Positions 50,070 to 60,711 of a stretch of 64,000 bases of DNA are shown piece after piece. The notes under the pieces are model-generated. The model did not search any database and was not told the origin of the DNA. It saw only the letters and a list, made by a program, of their open reading frames with translations. The position numbers were made by a program, and so were the translations under genes. The stretch's first letter is position 1; each line of letters opens with the position of its first letter. The DNA comes from Amycolatopsis granulosa (lineage in GTDB: Bacteria > Actinomycetota > Actinomycetes > Mycobacteriales > Pseudonocardiaceae), in NCBI RefSeq assembly GCF_011758745.1, contig NZ_JAANOV010000001.1, forward strand, positions 2,294,001 through 2,358,000, in the 5' to 3' direction.

Positions 50070-50758
50070 CCCGGCGCTTCTCCGGCGGCGAGCGTGAGCT
50101 GACGCTGCGCCTGCCGGTAGCGGGCCAGCACCAGCTCCACCACGTCCGGGTGCACGCCCAGCGGATTCGCCACCACGTCGGCGCCGGCCTCGGCCACCCT
50201 GCGCTGGAACAGGCCCGGCGCCAGCAGCCACGACGCGATCGCCACCCGACGCCCGCGTGCCCGCGCGACGGCGTCGGTGATCGCCGGCCGCGCGGTGGCC
50301 GCGTAACCGACCCGCACGGAGGTGCCCAGCAGCGCGCCCAGCCGGTCCGCCGCGACCCTGACTTCCGCGAGCGCACGCACGTCGCTGGACCCGGCCGCGG
50401 CCAGCACGACCGCGTCACCGGCGCGGTAGCCCGCCCGCTCCAGCCGCTCCCGCAGCACGCCGATCAGTTCCGGTGCCGGGCCGAACGGTTCGGCCGCGAC
50501 GGCGTTGCGGTGCCGGCTCGCCGCGATCTGCGCCGGGATGTCCGTGCGCACGTGGTAGCCGGACGCGAGGAACACCGGGACGACGACCGCCTGGTAGCCG
50601 CGCACGGTGCCGAGGACGGTGGCGAGGCCGGGTTGCCGGACGTCGGCGTAGGCCACGCGCACCGGCACCGGCGTCGCGGCCCGCACCCGGTCCGCCAGTT
50701 GCTCGATCACCCGCGCTCCCCGCGGGTCGCGGGTGCCGTGGGCCGCCAGCACGATCAT
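50066..50758 (-). CDS. Sirohydrochlorin chelatase (CbiX/SirB type)
   Basis: 230 aa. Two chelatase repeats: AAHGTRDPRG (His near residue 7) in the first half, then VVVPVFLASGYHVRTDI with the second His; the second half repeats AAAGSSDVRALAEV and IASWLLAPGLF. CbiX/SirB enzymes insert Fe or Co into sirohydrochlorin; behind nirBD the metal is probably iron, giving siroheme for NirB. ATG 50758 overlaps the HemD-HTH stop as ATGA. Last gene of the nitrate operon; its stop lies in the ArsR promoter. Confidence 0.82.
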   Translation of the reverse strand: MIVLAAHGTRDPRGARVIEQLADRVRAATPVPVRVAYADVRQPGLATVLGTVRGYQAVVVPVFLASGYHVRTDIPAQIAASRHRNAVAAEPFGPAPELIGVLRERLERAGYRAGDAVVLAAAGSSDVRALAEVRVAADRLGALLGTSVRVGYAATARPAITDAVARARGRRVAIASWLLAPGLFQRRVAEAGADVVANPLGVHPDVVELVLARYRQAQRQLTLAAGEAPG

Positions 50759-51867
50759 CGTTCCACCGCCAGCCGGTAACCGCGTTTCACCACGGTCTGC
50801 ACGAGCCTCGCTTCCCCGAGCGACGTGCGCAGCCGCCCGACCGCGGTCTCCACCGCGTGTTCCGCACCGCCGCCGGGGAGCGCCGAGGCCAGCTCCCGGC
50901 GCGACACCACCCGGCCGGGTTCGCGGGCCAGCGCCCGCAGCACCGCCATCGGCGCGGGCGCCACCTCGCACAGCTGACCGTCCACAATGGCCGCCTGCCC
51001 GCGCAGCTCGATGCACCGGCCGGCGGCGCGCAGTTTCGGCGACCGCCCGGCCAGCGCCTGGGCCACCACCCTCACCAGCGCCCCGAGCCGCGCCCGCTCC
51101 GGCTGGACCGCCGGGATCCCGGCCGCGGCCAGCGGGGCGGCCGTGACCGGGCCGACGCACGCCACCAGCACCCGGTGCGTCAGCGCGTCCACCAGCCCGG
51201 CCAGCCGCCCGGTGCGCCTGGCCATCGCCAGCGTGCTCGCCGCCGCCGGTGCGCTGGTGAACGGCAGCGCATCGACCGAACCGTCCAGCACCGCGTCGAT
51301 CAACCGGTCCAGCGGCCCCGGATCAGCCGGCCCGACCCAGCGGTAGACCGGCACCTGGATGACCTCGGCACCGGCCTGCCGCAGGGACTCGGCGAAGTAC
51401 GGCAGCGGCTCGCCGTGCAGCTGAACCGCGATCCGCCGGCCCGCCACGCCGGACTCCAGCAGGTGCTGGAGCAGCTCGGCGCTGCTCTCCGACGCCGGCG
51501 CGTAGCTCTCCGACAGGCCGGCCGCCCGGATCGCGCCCCGGGCCTTCGGGCCGCGGGCCAGCAATGCCGCCGTGCCGAGCCGGCGGACGAGCTCCTCGGC
51601 CAGCCCCCATCCTTCGGCCGCCTCGACCCAGCCGCGGAAGCCGATCCCGGTGGTCGCCACGACCACGTCCACCGGTTCCGCCAGCAGCCGTTCGGTCGCG
51701 GCGCGCAGCTCGGTGTCGTCGGCGAGCGGCACGATCCGGATGGCCGGTCCGTACCGCACCGTCGCGCCCTTGCGCACCAGCAGCGCGCCGAGCTCGTCCG
51801 CGCGGCGGGCGGCGGTGATGCCGACCGCGAACCCGGTGAGCGGAAGGGTTCCGGAAGCCTCGATCAT
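50755..51867 (-). CDS. Uroporphyrinogen-III synthase fused to a winged-helix DNA-binding domain (copy 2)
   Basis: 370 aa. Residues 1-265: HemD domain with VATTGIGFRGWVEAAEGWGL, RIAVQLHGEPLPYFAESLR and CVGPVTAAPLAAAGIPAVQPERARLG. Residues 290-370: OmpR/PhoB-type winged helix (CEVAPAPMAVLRALAREPGRVVSRRELA, VGRLRTSLG, VVKRGYRLAVE). The fusion is common in actinobacteria next to nirBD and links siroheme supply to transcription control. Whether it binds DNA here is untested. It is an operon member, with ATGA overlaps on both sides. Confidence 0.92.
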   Translation of the reverse strand: MIEASGTLPLTGFAVGITAARRADELGALLVRKGATVRYGPAIRIVPLADDTELRAATERLLAEPVDVVVATTGIGFRGWVEAAEGWGLAEELVRRLGTAALLARGPKARGAIRAAGLSESYAPASESSAELLQHLLESGVAGRRIAVQLHGEPLPYFAESLRQAGAEVIQVPVYRWVGPADPGPLDRLIDAVLDGSVDALPFTSAPAAASTLAMARRTGRLAGLVDALTHRVLVACVGPVTAAPLAAAGIPAVQPERARLGALVRVVAQALAGRSPKLRAAGRCIELRGQAAIVDGQLCEVAPAPMAVLRALAREPGRVVSRRELASALPGGGAEHAVETAVGRLRTSLGEARLVQTVVKRGYRLAVER

Positions 51868-52214
51868 GCTTGGAGGTACACCACGCCCTCGGTCACCCGC
51901 ACCGGGTAGGTGCGCACGGCCACCGTCTCGTCGTCCAGGCAGTGCCCGGTGGCCAGCTCGAACCGGTGCTTCAGCATGGGCGACGCGACGTGCGGCACGC
52001 CCCGGACGTCACCGATGATCCCCCGCGACAGCACGGCGGCCCGGGTGAACGGGTCTACATTGGACAGGGCGTGCACCTCGCCGGTCGCCGTGCGGAAGAT
52101 CGCCACCTGCCTGCCGTCGGGCAGCAGGGCGGCCACGCCGCGGCCGGGAACGAGCCGGTCGACCGGGCAGATCTTCAGGGCGCTCGTCGTGTGCTTCTGC
52201 GCCAGCGCGGTCAT
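51864..52214 (-). CDS. nirD: Nitrite reductase small subunit (Rieske-like NirD)
   Basis: 116 aa, ISP-like fold. VPGRGVAALLPDGRQVAIFR and VHALSNVDPFTRAAVLSRGIIGD match NirD; the Rieske Cys/His ligands are absent, as expected for NirD, which is structural or substrate-channelling. C-terminus MLKHRFELATGHCLDD. ATGA overlaps with nirB and the HemD fusion. Confidence 0.93.
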   Translation of the reverse strand: MTALAQKHTTSALKICPVDRLVPGRGVAALLPDGRQVAIFRTATGEVHALSNVDPFTRAAVLSRGIIGDVRGVPHVASPMLKHRFELATGHCLDDETVAVRTYPVRVTEGVVYLQA

Positions 52215-54754
52215 CGCGGCACCACCTCCGGGACACCCAGCAGGACGGGCACTTTCTGCTCGCGTTCCGCGCGGAACGAGATCGTCGGGTCGGGCACGCC
52301 CGGCGCGTTGACGAACGAGGCGAACCGGGCGAGCATCTCCGGGTCCTCCAGCACCCCGCGCCACTCGTCGGCGTAGTTCGCCACGTGCTTGGCCATCGCG
52401 GCCTCCAGCTCGGCGCAGATCCCGAGCGCATCGTCGACGACCACCGCCCGCAGGTGGTCCAGCCCCCCGTCCATCTCCTCGATCCACGGTGCCGTGCGCT
52501 GCAGCCGGTCGGCGGTGCGGACGTAGAACATCAGGAACCGGTCGAGGTACCTGATCAGCGTGCCCCGGTCCAGGTCGGACGCCAGCAGCCCGGCGTGCCG
52601 CGGCAGCGCGCCGCCGTTGCCGCCGACGTAGAGGTTCCACCCCTTCTCGGTGGCGATCACGCCGAAGTCCTTGCCGCGGGCCTCGGCGCACTCCCGGGCG
52701 CAGCCCGAGACGCCGGCCTTGAGCTTGTGCGGTGAGCGCAGGCCCCGGTAACGCAGCTCCAGTTCGACCGCCAGGCCGACGCTGTCCTGCACGCCATAGC
52801 GGCACCAGGTGGACCCGACACACGATTTCACGGTGCGCAGCGACTTGCCGTAGGCGTGCCCGGACTCCATCCCGGCGTCCACCAGCCGCTTCCAGATGAG
52901 CGGCAGCTGGTCCACCGTCGCGCCGAACAGGTCGATGCGCTGCCCGCCGGTGATCTTGGTGTAGAGCCCGAAGTCCTCGGCGACCTCGGCGATCACCTTC
53001 AGCTTCGCCGGCGTGATCTCCCCGCCGGGTATCCGCGGCACGACCGAATAGGTGCCGTTGCGCTGCAGGTTCGCCAGGAAGTGGTCGTTGGTGTCCTGCA
53101 GCGCGGCCTGCTCGCCGGCCAGCACGTGGCCGCCGGTGCGGTCGGTCGTGTCGAGCGTGGCGAGGATCGAGGCGACGGCCGGTTTGCAGATCTCGCAGCC
53201 GGTGCCGGTGCCGTGCCGGGCGATCAGCTCGCCGAACGTGGTGAGCCGGGTGGCACGGATGATCTGGAACAGCTCCTGCCGGGAGTGGGTGAAGTGCTCG
53301 CACAGCGCCGTCGACTGCTCGACCCCGCAGGCCTCCAGCACCTTCGCCAGCATCGGCACGCACGACCCGCAGGTGGTGCCGGCCTTGGTGCAGCCCTTGA
53401 TCTTCGCGACGCTGTCGCAATCCCCGTGCACGATCGCCTCGGTGATCGCGCCCTTGCTGACCGCGTTGCACGAGCAGACCTGCGCGTCCCCCGGCAGCGC
53501 CTCCACACCCACCGCGCCCGAGGTGCCCTCGGGGGCGAGCATCGCCGCCGGGTCCGCCGGCAGCGGGCTGCCGACCAGCGGGCGGAGCAGGGCGTAGGCG
53601 CTCGCGTCACCGACCAGGACACCGCCCAGCAGGAGCCGCCGGCCGTGCTCGTCCGATTCGGACACCACGAGCTTCTTGTAGTACCCGCCCACGGCGTCGG
53701 ACAGCACGACCTCGGCCGAGCCCTCGGCCGTGGCGTGCGCATCACCGAAGCTGGCGACGTCCACACCCATCAGCTTGAGCTTGGTGGACAGGTCCGCGCC
53801 GGGGAACTGACCGGACCGGCCGAGCAGCCGCGCGGCGACGATCTCGGCCATCGTGTAGCCGGGGGCGACGAGCCCGTAGCACCGGCCCTCGACCGCGGCG
53901 CACTCGCCGACCGCCCAGATGTCCGGATCGCTGGTGCGGCACGAGGAGTCGGTGACGATCCCGCCGCGCTCGCCGACCTCCAGGCCGGACGAGCGGGCCA
54001 GCTCGTCGCGGGGCCGGACACCGGCGGAGAACACGACCAGGTCGAGGTCCAGCTCGGTGCCGTTGGTGAGGGTGGTGACGAGCCGGTCGCCGTCCGGCTC
54101 GATCCGCTCCGCCGATGTTCCGGTGTGGACGGTCAGGTCGAGGTCGGTGACCAGCTTGCGCAGCAGCCGTCCGCCGCCGTCGTCGACCTGGATCGGCATC
54201 AGCCGCGGCGCCATCTCGACCACGTGCGGGGACAGGCCCATGTCCCGCAGCGCCTTGGCCGCCTCCAGCCCGAGCAAGCCACCGCCGACGACCATCGCGG
54301 CCGCGCGGCCGCGCCGGGTCGCCTTCGCCCGCTCCACCGCGGCGCGGATCGCGTCCAGGTCCTCGATCGTGCGGTAGACGAAGCAGCCCGGCAGGTCGTG
54401 CCCGGCCACCGGCGGCACGAACGGACGCGACCCGGTGGCCAGCACCAGCGCGTCGTAGGGCTGCACGTGCCCGGCCGCCGTGGTGACCTGCTTCGCGGCG
54501 CGGTCCACCGCGGTCACCGGGTCACCGAGCCGCAGCTCGACCAGGTCGTCGCCCGCGTAGTCCGAGCCGGGCAGGGTGATCGCCTGAGCGTCCCACCCGT
54601 CCACGTACGAGGTCAGGGCGACCCGGTCGTAGGCCGGGCGCGGCTCCTCGGCGAGCACGACCACCCGCCAGGTGCCCGCGCTGTCCTCGTCCCGCAGTGC
54701 CGCCACCAGGCGGTGGCTCACCATGCCGTTGCCGACGACGACGAGTGTGCGCAT
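52211..54754 (-). CDS. nirB: NADH-dependent assimilatory nitrite reductase large subunit
   Basis: 847 aa. N-terminal FAD/NAD part (VVVGNGMVSHRL; LVLATGSRPFVPP; AMVVGGGLLGLEAAK; VVFSAGVRPRDELA), a BFD-like [2Fe-2S] region (CSCNAVSKG, CTKAGTTCGSC near residue 430-470), and C-terminal siroheme-[4Fe-4S] nitrite reductase halves with CVGSTWCRYG and GCARECAEARGKD. It reduces nitrite to ammonium with six electrons. ATG 54754 follows AGGAGG by 8 bases; a GTG precedes it directly. Confidence 0.95.
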   Translation of the reverse strand: MRTLVVVGNGMVSHRLVAALRDEDSAGTWRVVVLAEEPRPAYDRVALTSYVDGWDAQAITLPGSDYAGDDLVELRLGDPVTAVDRAAKQVTTAAGHVQPYDALVLATGSRPFVPPVAGHDLPGCFVYRTIEDLDAIRAAVERAKATRRGRAAAMVVGGGLLGLEAAKALRDMGLSPHVVEMAPRLMPIQVDDGGGRLLRKLVTDLDLTVHTGTSAERIEPDGDRLVTTLTNGTELDLDLVVFSAGVRPRDELARSSGLEVGERGGIVTDSSCRTSDPDIWAVGECAAVEGRCYGLVAPGYTMAEIVAARLLGRSGQFPGADLSTKLKLMGVDVASFGDAHATAEGSAEVVLSDAVGGYYKKLVVSESDEHGRRLLLGGVLVGDASAYALLRPLVGSPLPADPAAMLAPEGTSGAVGVEALPGDAQVCSCNAVSKGAITEAIVHGDCDSVAKIKGCTKAGTTCGSCVPMLAKVLEACGVEQSTALCEHFTHSRQELFQIIRATRLTTFGELIARHGTGTGCEICKPAVASILATLDTTDRTGGHVLAGEQAALQDTNDHFLANLQRNGTYSVVPRIPGGEITPAKLKVIAEVAEDFGLYTKITGGQRIDLFGATVDQLPLIWKRLVDAGMESGHAYGKSLRTVKSCVGSTWCRYGVQDSVGLAVELELRYRGLRSPHKLKAGVSGCARECAEARGKDFGVIATEKGWNLYVGGNGGALPRHAGLLASDLDRGTLIRYLDRFLMFYVRTADRLQRTAPWIEEMDGGLDHLRAVVVDDALGICAELEAAMAKHVANYADEWRGVLEDPEMLARFASFVNAPGVPDPTISFRAEREQKVPVLLGVPEVVPR

Positions 54755-54777
54755 CACCGAAACCTCCTGCTCGCTCG

Positions 54778-56139
54778 TCAGACCCGCGCGCCGGCCAGCG
54801 CCAGCCCGCGCTCGCTCACCGGGGCGTCCGACTTGCGGAGGTAGACCGCCCAGGTGAGCAGGAAGCAGATCCCGTAGAAGACGAGGAACCCGGCGAACGC
54901 CGGCACCCCGCTCCCGGTGTCCAGGAACGACTGGCGGAACGCCAGGTTGATGAACAAGCCGCCGAGCGCGCCGATCGCACCGGCCAGGCCGATCAACGCA
55001 CCGGAGCGCTTGCGGGCCGTGCGCATCTCGGCGGCCTCGTCGGCACCGGCCGCGATGGCCGCCTCGGCCTTGGTGCGGAAGATCGCCGGGATGCTCTTGT
55101 AGGTCGAACCGTTGCCGACCCCGGCCAGCACGAACAACACGATGAACGCGGTGGTGAACAGCGCCAGTGACCCGGTGTTCGACGCGACGATGAGGATCAC
55201 GGTCAGCACCGCCATACCGGCGAACGTGGCGAAGGTGACCCGCATGCCGCCCACCCGGTCCGCCAGCCGGCCGCCCGCCGGGCGGGCGACCGACCCGAGC
55301 AGCGGGCCGAGGAAGGTCACCGCGGCGGCCTGCAGCGGGGTGCGGCCGAACTGGTTCTGCAGCACCAGGCCGAACGCGAAGCTGTAGCCGATGAACGAGC
55401 CGAACGTGCCGATGTAGAGGACCGACATCACCCAGGTGTGGGCGTCGCCGATGATCTCGCGCATCGCCTTCGTGTCACCGCGGACCGCGGCGATGTTGTC
55501 CATGAACAGGGCCGCGCACAACGCGGCCAGCACGATCAGCGGGACGTAGACGGCGAGGACGATCCGCGGCGCACCGGTGCCGGTGGTGGCGATGACCAGC
55601 AGTCCGAGCAGCTGGATCACGGCCACACCCAGGTTGCCACCACCGGCGTTCAGGCCCAGCGCCATGCCCTTGGCCCGCTCCGGGAAGAAGGCGTTGATGT
55701 TGGTCATCGAGGACGCGAAGTTGCCGCCGCCGACCCCGCCGAGGGCCGCGACGAGCAGGAACGCCCACAGCGGGGTGCCCGGCTCCATCACGATCGCCGC
55801 ACCGATGCTCGGGATCAGCAGCAACAGCGCGCTCACGATCGTCCAGTTGCGACCGCCGAGCCACGCCACCGCCCAGCTGTAGGGCAGCCGCGCGAGTGCG
55901 CCGACCAGGGTCGGGGTGGAGGTCAGCAGGAACTTGTCGGCCGCGGAGAACCCGTAGCGCGGGTCCATGAACAGGACCATGACCGACCACAGTGTCCAGA
56001 TGGAGAAGCCGATGTGCTCGGCGAAGACCGAGAACCACAGGTTGCGGTGGGCGATCCGCTTGCCGGTGGCCGCCCAGAACGCCGCGTTCTCCGGCTCCCA
56101 GTGGTCGATCCAGTGCTTGCGCGGCTTGGTTGTCGTCAT
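54778..56139 (-). CDS. narK: Nitrate/nitrite MFS transporter
   Basis: 453 aa, 12 helices. Nitrate-signature glycine stretches GGVGGGNFASSMTNINAFFP (near residue 135) and AGGGNLGVAVIQLLG (near 162) identify the NNP family. The N-terminus carries the HWEPENAAFW block seen in NarK-type proteins fused to NirB operons. It imports nitrate for NasA and may export nitrite. It sits between the FAD protein and nirB, with 10- and 23-base gaps. Confidence 0.93.
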   Translation of the reverse strand: MTTTKPRKHWIDHWEPENAAFWAATGKRIAHRNLWFSVFAEHIGFSIWTLWSVMVLFMDPRYGFSAADKFLLTSTPTLVGALARLPYSWAVAWLGGRNWTIVSALLLLIPSIGAAIVMEPGTPLWAFLLVAALGGVGGGNFASSMTNINAFFPERAKGMALGLNAGGGNLGVAVIQLLGLLVIATTGTGAPRIVLAVYVPLIVLAALCAALFMDNIAAVRGDTKAMREIIGDAHTWVMSVLYIGTFGSFIGYSFAFGLVLQNQFGRTPLQAAAVTFLGPLLGSVARPAGGRLADRVGGMRVTFATFAGMAVLTVILIVASNTGSLALFTTAFIVLFVLAGVGNGSTYKSIPAIFRTKAEAAIAAGADEAAEMRTARKRSGALIGLAGAIGALGGLFINLAFRQSFLDTGSGVPAFAGFLVFYGICFLLTWAVYLRKSDAPVSERGLALAGARV

Positions 56140-56150
56140 GTGCACACTCC

Positions 56151-57589
56151 CTAGGCGGTGGTGGCCAGCCAGTCCGCGATGCCGCGGACGGCGTCGCGGC
56201 AGCTGCCGCATCCGGTGGTCGCTCTGGTGACGGAGGCGAGTTCGCCGACGTCGGTGGCTCCGGCGCGGAACGCCTCGACCAGGCGGCCCTTGGTCACCGA
56301 GTTGCACCGGCAGACGACGGTGGCCGCCGGGAGGTCGGCGGGGCTCGACGCGACGGTCGCCCCGCCCGGCAGCGCACGTCCGAGCAGGACGGCGAGCCGG
56401 TCTTCGGGAACCGGGACACCCCGGTCGAACAGGCGCGTGATGGTCGCGGCCGCGTCCGGCGCGCCCAGCAGGATCGCCCCGGCGACGCGTTCCGCGCGCA
56501 CGACCAGCTTCGCGTACCGGCCGCGGACGGGATCGGTGAGGCACACGACCTCGGCGTCCGGGTCGGCCGCGTCGGTGTGCACGTCGCCGAGGGCGGTGAG
56601 ATCGATGCCGCGGGCCTTGAGCTTGGTGACGACCCGGGTGCCGCGGTAGCGCGCCGCGACGTCGGTGCCGGTGAGCAGGCCGGCCAGTACCTTCGCCTGC
56701 TGCCAGGCCGGTTCGACCAGGCCGGGCACCGCACCCGCGTGCTGCGCGCAGTCGCCGATCGCGTGGATGCGGCCGTCACTGGTGCGCAACGCGTCGTCGA
56801 CCACCACGCCCCGGTCGACCAGCAGGCCAGCTGCGGCGGCCAGTCCGGTCTCGGGTCGCACCCCGGTGCTGACCACGACCAGATCGGCGGGCACCTGGGT
56901 GCCGTCGTCGAGCTTGAGCCCGTCGCCGGGCAGGTACCGGGCCGCACCCGCGCCGATCCGGAAGCCGATGCCCAGCTCGCCCAGCGCGCGGGCGAGCACC
57001 CGTCCGGCGCCGGCGTCCAGCTGGCGTTCCATCACGTGCGCCGCCGGGTGCACGACGGTGACCAGGTTGCCGCGCCCGGCCAGGCCGCGGGCGGCCTCCA
57101 GGCCGAGCAGGCCGCCGCCGAGCACCGCGACCGGCGCGCCGGCCCGGGCCGCGGCCAGGATGCGGTCGCAGTCGTCCAGTGTGCGGAAGGTGGCCACGCC
57201 CGGCGCGGGCGTGCCGTCGTCGAGGGTCAGGCCCTCGACCGGCGGCAGCCAGGGCCTGCTGCCGGTGGCGAGCACCAGCGCGTCGTAGTCCACACCGGAC
57301 CCGTCGCTGAGCCGGATCCGGCGGGCGGCGCGGTCGAGGTGCTCGGCCGTGACCCCGGTGCGCAGATCGATGTCGTGCTGGGCGGCCCAGTCCCCGTCGT
57401 GCAGGCGGACCAGCTCCGGTCGCATCGTGCCGGCGACCACGGCCGAGAGCAGGACGCGGTTGTACGCCGCGTGCGGCTCCGCGCCGACCACGGTCAGCGC
57501 GACGCGGGTGCATTCCGGGTCGCGGGCCCGGATCTCGTCGGCGAGCCGGGCCCCGGCCATGCCGTAGCCCAGCACCACCACCTTGCGGG

Positions 57590-57593
<4 letters not shown>
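56151..57593 (-). CDS. NAD(P)H oxidoreductase with FAD and BFD [2Fe-2S] domains, electron donor of nitrate reductase
   Basis: 480 aa. It looks like the first half of NirB: VVVLGYGMAGARLADEIRARD, LVLATGSRPWLPPVEG, VAVLGGGLLGLEAARG, VVSTGVRPETGLA, and a C-terminal BFD domain with CRCNSVTKG and TTGCGSCRD. In assimilatory nitrate systems NasB-like proteins of this form pass electrons from NAD(P)H to NasA. ATG 57593 overlaps the nasA stop as ATGA, so the two are made together. Confidence 0.85.
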
Positions 57594-59665
<2,072 letters not shown>

Positions 59666-59693
59666 GCGCACCTCCTTCCGCCGTTCGGGACAG

Positions 59694-59746
59694 ACGGTAG
59701 GAAGGCCGTGTTACCTGCGAACGCCGGAATGTTTCCGGCGGTTGAC
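59694..59746 (-). promoter_or_regulatory. nasA promoter with a GlnR-like box
   Basis: On the minus strand: -10 TACCGT at 59699-59694, giving a leader of about 22 bases with a Shine-Dalgarno. Upstream at 59746-59731 is GTCAA-CCGCCG-GAAAC, close to the GlnR pair gTnAc-n6-GAAAC, centred about 50 bases before the predicted start, where an activator would sit. GlnR activates nitrate-assimilation genes in actinomycetes under nitrogen limitation. The second a/b pair of a full site is not clear. Confidence 0.55.
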
Positions 59747-59791
59747 ATTGCTGCCGGAGTTCACGGGACGCCCGGTGAGAAGAGGCGCCCG

Positions 59792-60598
59792 CTACAGGAT
59801 TTCGCTGACCGCGGCCGCGGCGGCGCGCAGACCGTCCAGGGAGGCAGCGGTGGCGCGCGGGCTGAGCGCGTTGCCGGCCAGGCGGAACAGCACGGCGCGC
59901 AACAGGAGCTGGGGCCATTCCGGCAGGTGCGACCAGCGCTCGAGGAAGCCGGGCGCCGCGCCGCCCCAGGCGACCGCGTCCACGGCGACCACCGCGGCCC
60001 CCCACTCCGCGGGCCGGTGGAACGGGTCGAAGTCGACGATGCCCGGCGGGGCGTCTTCGTCGAAGAGGACGGCGCCGAACAGGTCGCCCGGCACGACCTG
60101 GTCCGGCAGCCGCACGGGTCTTCGCGCCACCGCGAGCACCTCGAACCAGCGGCCACCCTTGGCCTCGTCGACCGGCACGGCGGCCTCGCCCCAGGCGATG
60201 CGGTCGGCCAGCGCGTCCGGGTCGGTCCTGGCCGCGAGGTGTTTCGGGCGGGGCAGGCCGTGCAGGGCGTGGGCGAGCTTGAGCGCGGCGAGCATGGTCT
60301 CGTCGTGCCGGTGCTCCGGCGTGCCGGGCAGGTAGCGCCGGGCCGACCACCCGGCGACGATCCAGCGCCCGTCCCGGGAGCGCAGCGGGCGGGCGATGCG
60401 CAGGTCCGGCACGTCCAGGTGGTGCAGGGTGTCCGCCAGCCAGGCCGTCCCCGGCCGGTCCCGCACCAGGGTCAGCACCGCGTCGCCGCAGCGGTACGCC
60501 CGGCCGCCCGGCAACGGCTGCGGGGCGGTGTGCTGGAGCCCGAACGCCAGGAGCACAGCCGCCGGCGGCGCCTGTGCTGCTCTCGGACCGGCACGCAC
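59792..60598 (-). CDS. TIGR02569-type conserved actinobacterial protein (kinase-like fold)
   Basis: 268 aa. It resembles aminoglycoside phosphotransferase-like proteins: WIVAGWSARRYLPGTPEHRHDE, LVKLAHALHGLPRPKHLAAR-type helix, and DQVVPGDLFGAVLFDEDAPPGIVDFDPFHRP, where GDLFG and DFDP stand for the catalytic and metal loops, although the catalytic HxD is altered (PGDLFG). Homologous to Rv3205c and, as there, next to moeZ. The GTG at 60598 is supported by a TAATCT -10 element exactly 6 bases upstream. Function unknown. Confidence 0.75.
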   Translation of the reverse strand: MRAGPRAAQAPPAAVLLAFGLQHTAPQPLPGGRAYRCGDAVLTLVRDRPGTAWLADTLHHLDVPDLRIARPLRSRDGRWIVAGWSARRYLPGTPEHRHDETMLAALKLAHALHGLPRPKHLAARTDPDALADRIAWGEAAVPVDEAKGGRWFEVLAVARRPVRLPDQVVPGDLFGAVLFDEDAPPGIVDFDPFHRPAEWGAAVVAVDAVAWGGAAPGFLERWSHLPEWPQLLLRAVLFRLAGNALSPRATAASLDGLRAAAAAVSEIL

Positions 60599-60604
60599 CG
60601 CCCG

Positions 60605-60610
60605 AGATTA
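60605..60610 (-). promoter_or_regulatory. Predicted -10 element of a leaderless promoter for the TIGR02569 gene
   Basis: TAATCT on the minus strand, then 6 bases, then GTG 60598. Confidence 0.5.
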
Positions 60611-60664
60611 CCGCGCCGCACCGACATTTCCGGGCTCCCGGCGCGGCCCGTCAGGGGGACGGAA

Positions 60665-60699
60665 AAGGGCCCGCCGCGGCGAAACCGCGACGGGCCCTT
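60665..60699 (-). terminator. Intrinsic terminator after moeZ
   Basis: Stem AAGGGCCCGcCGCGG with CCGCGaCGGGCCCTT around a cgaaa loop; 14 of 15 pairs match, and it is followed by TTCCG on the minus strand. Confidence 0.8.
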
Positions 60700-60711
60700 C
60701 CGGCAGGAGCG

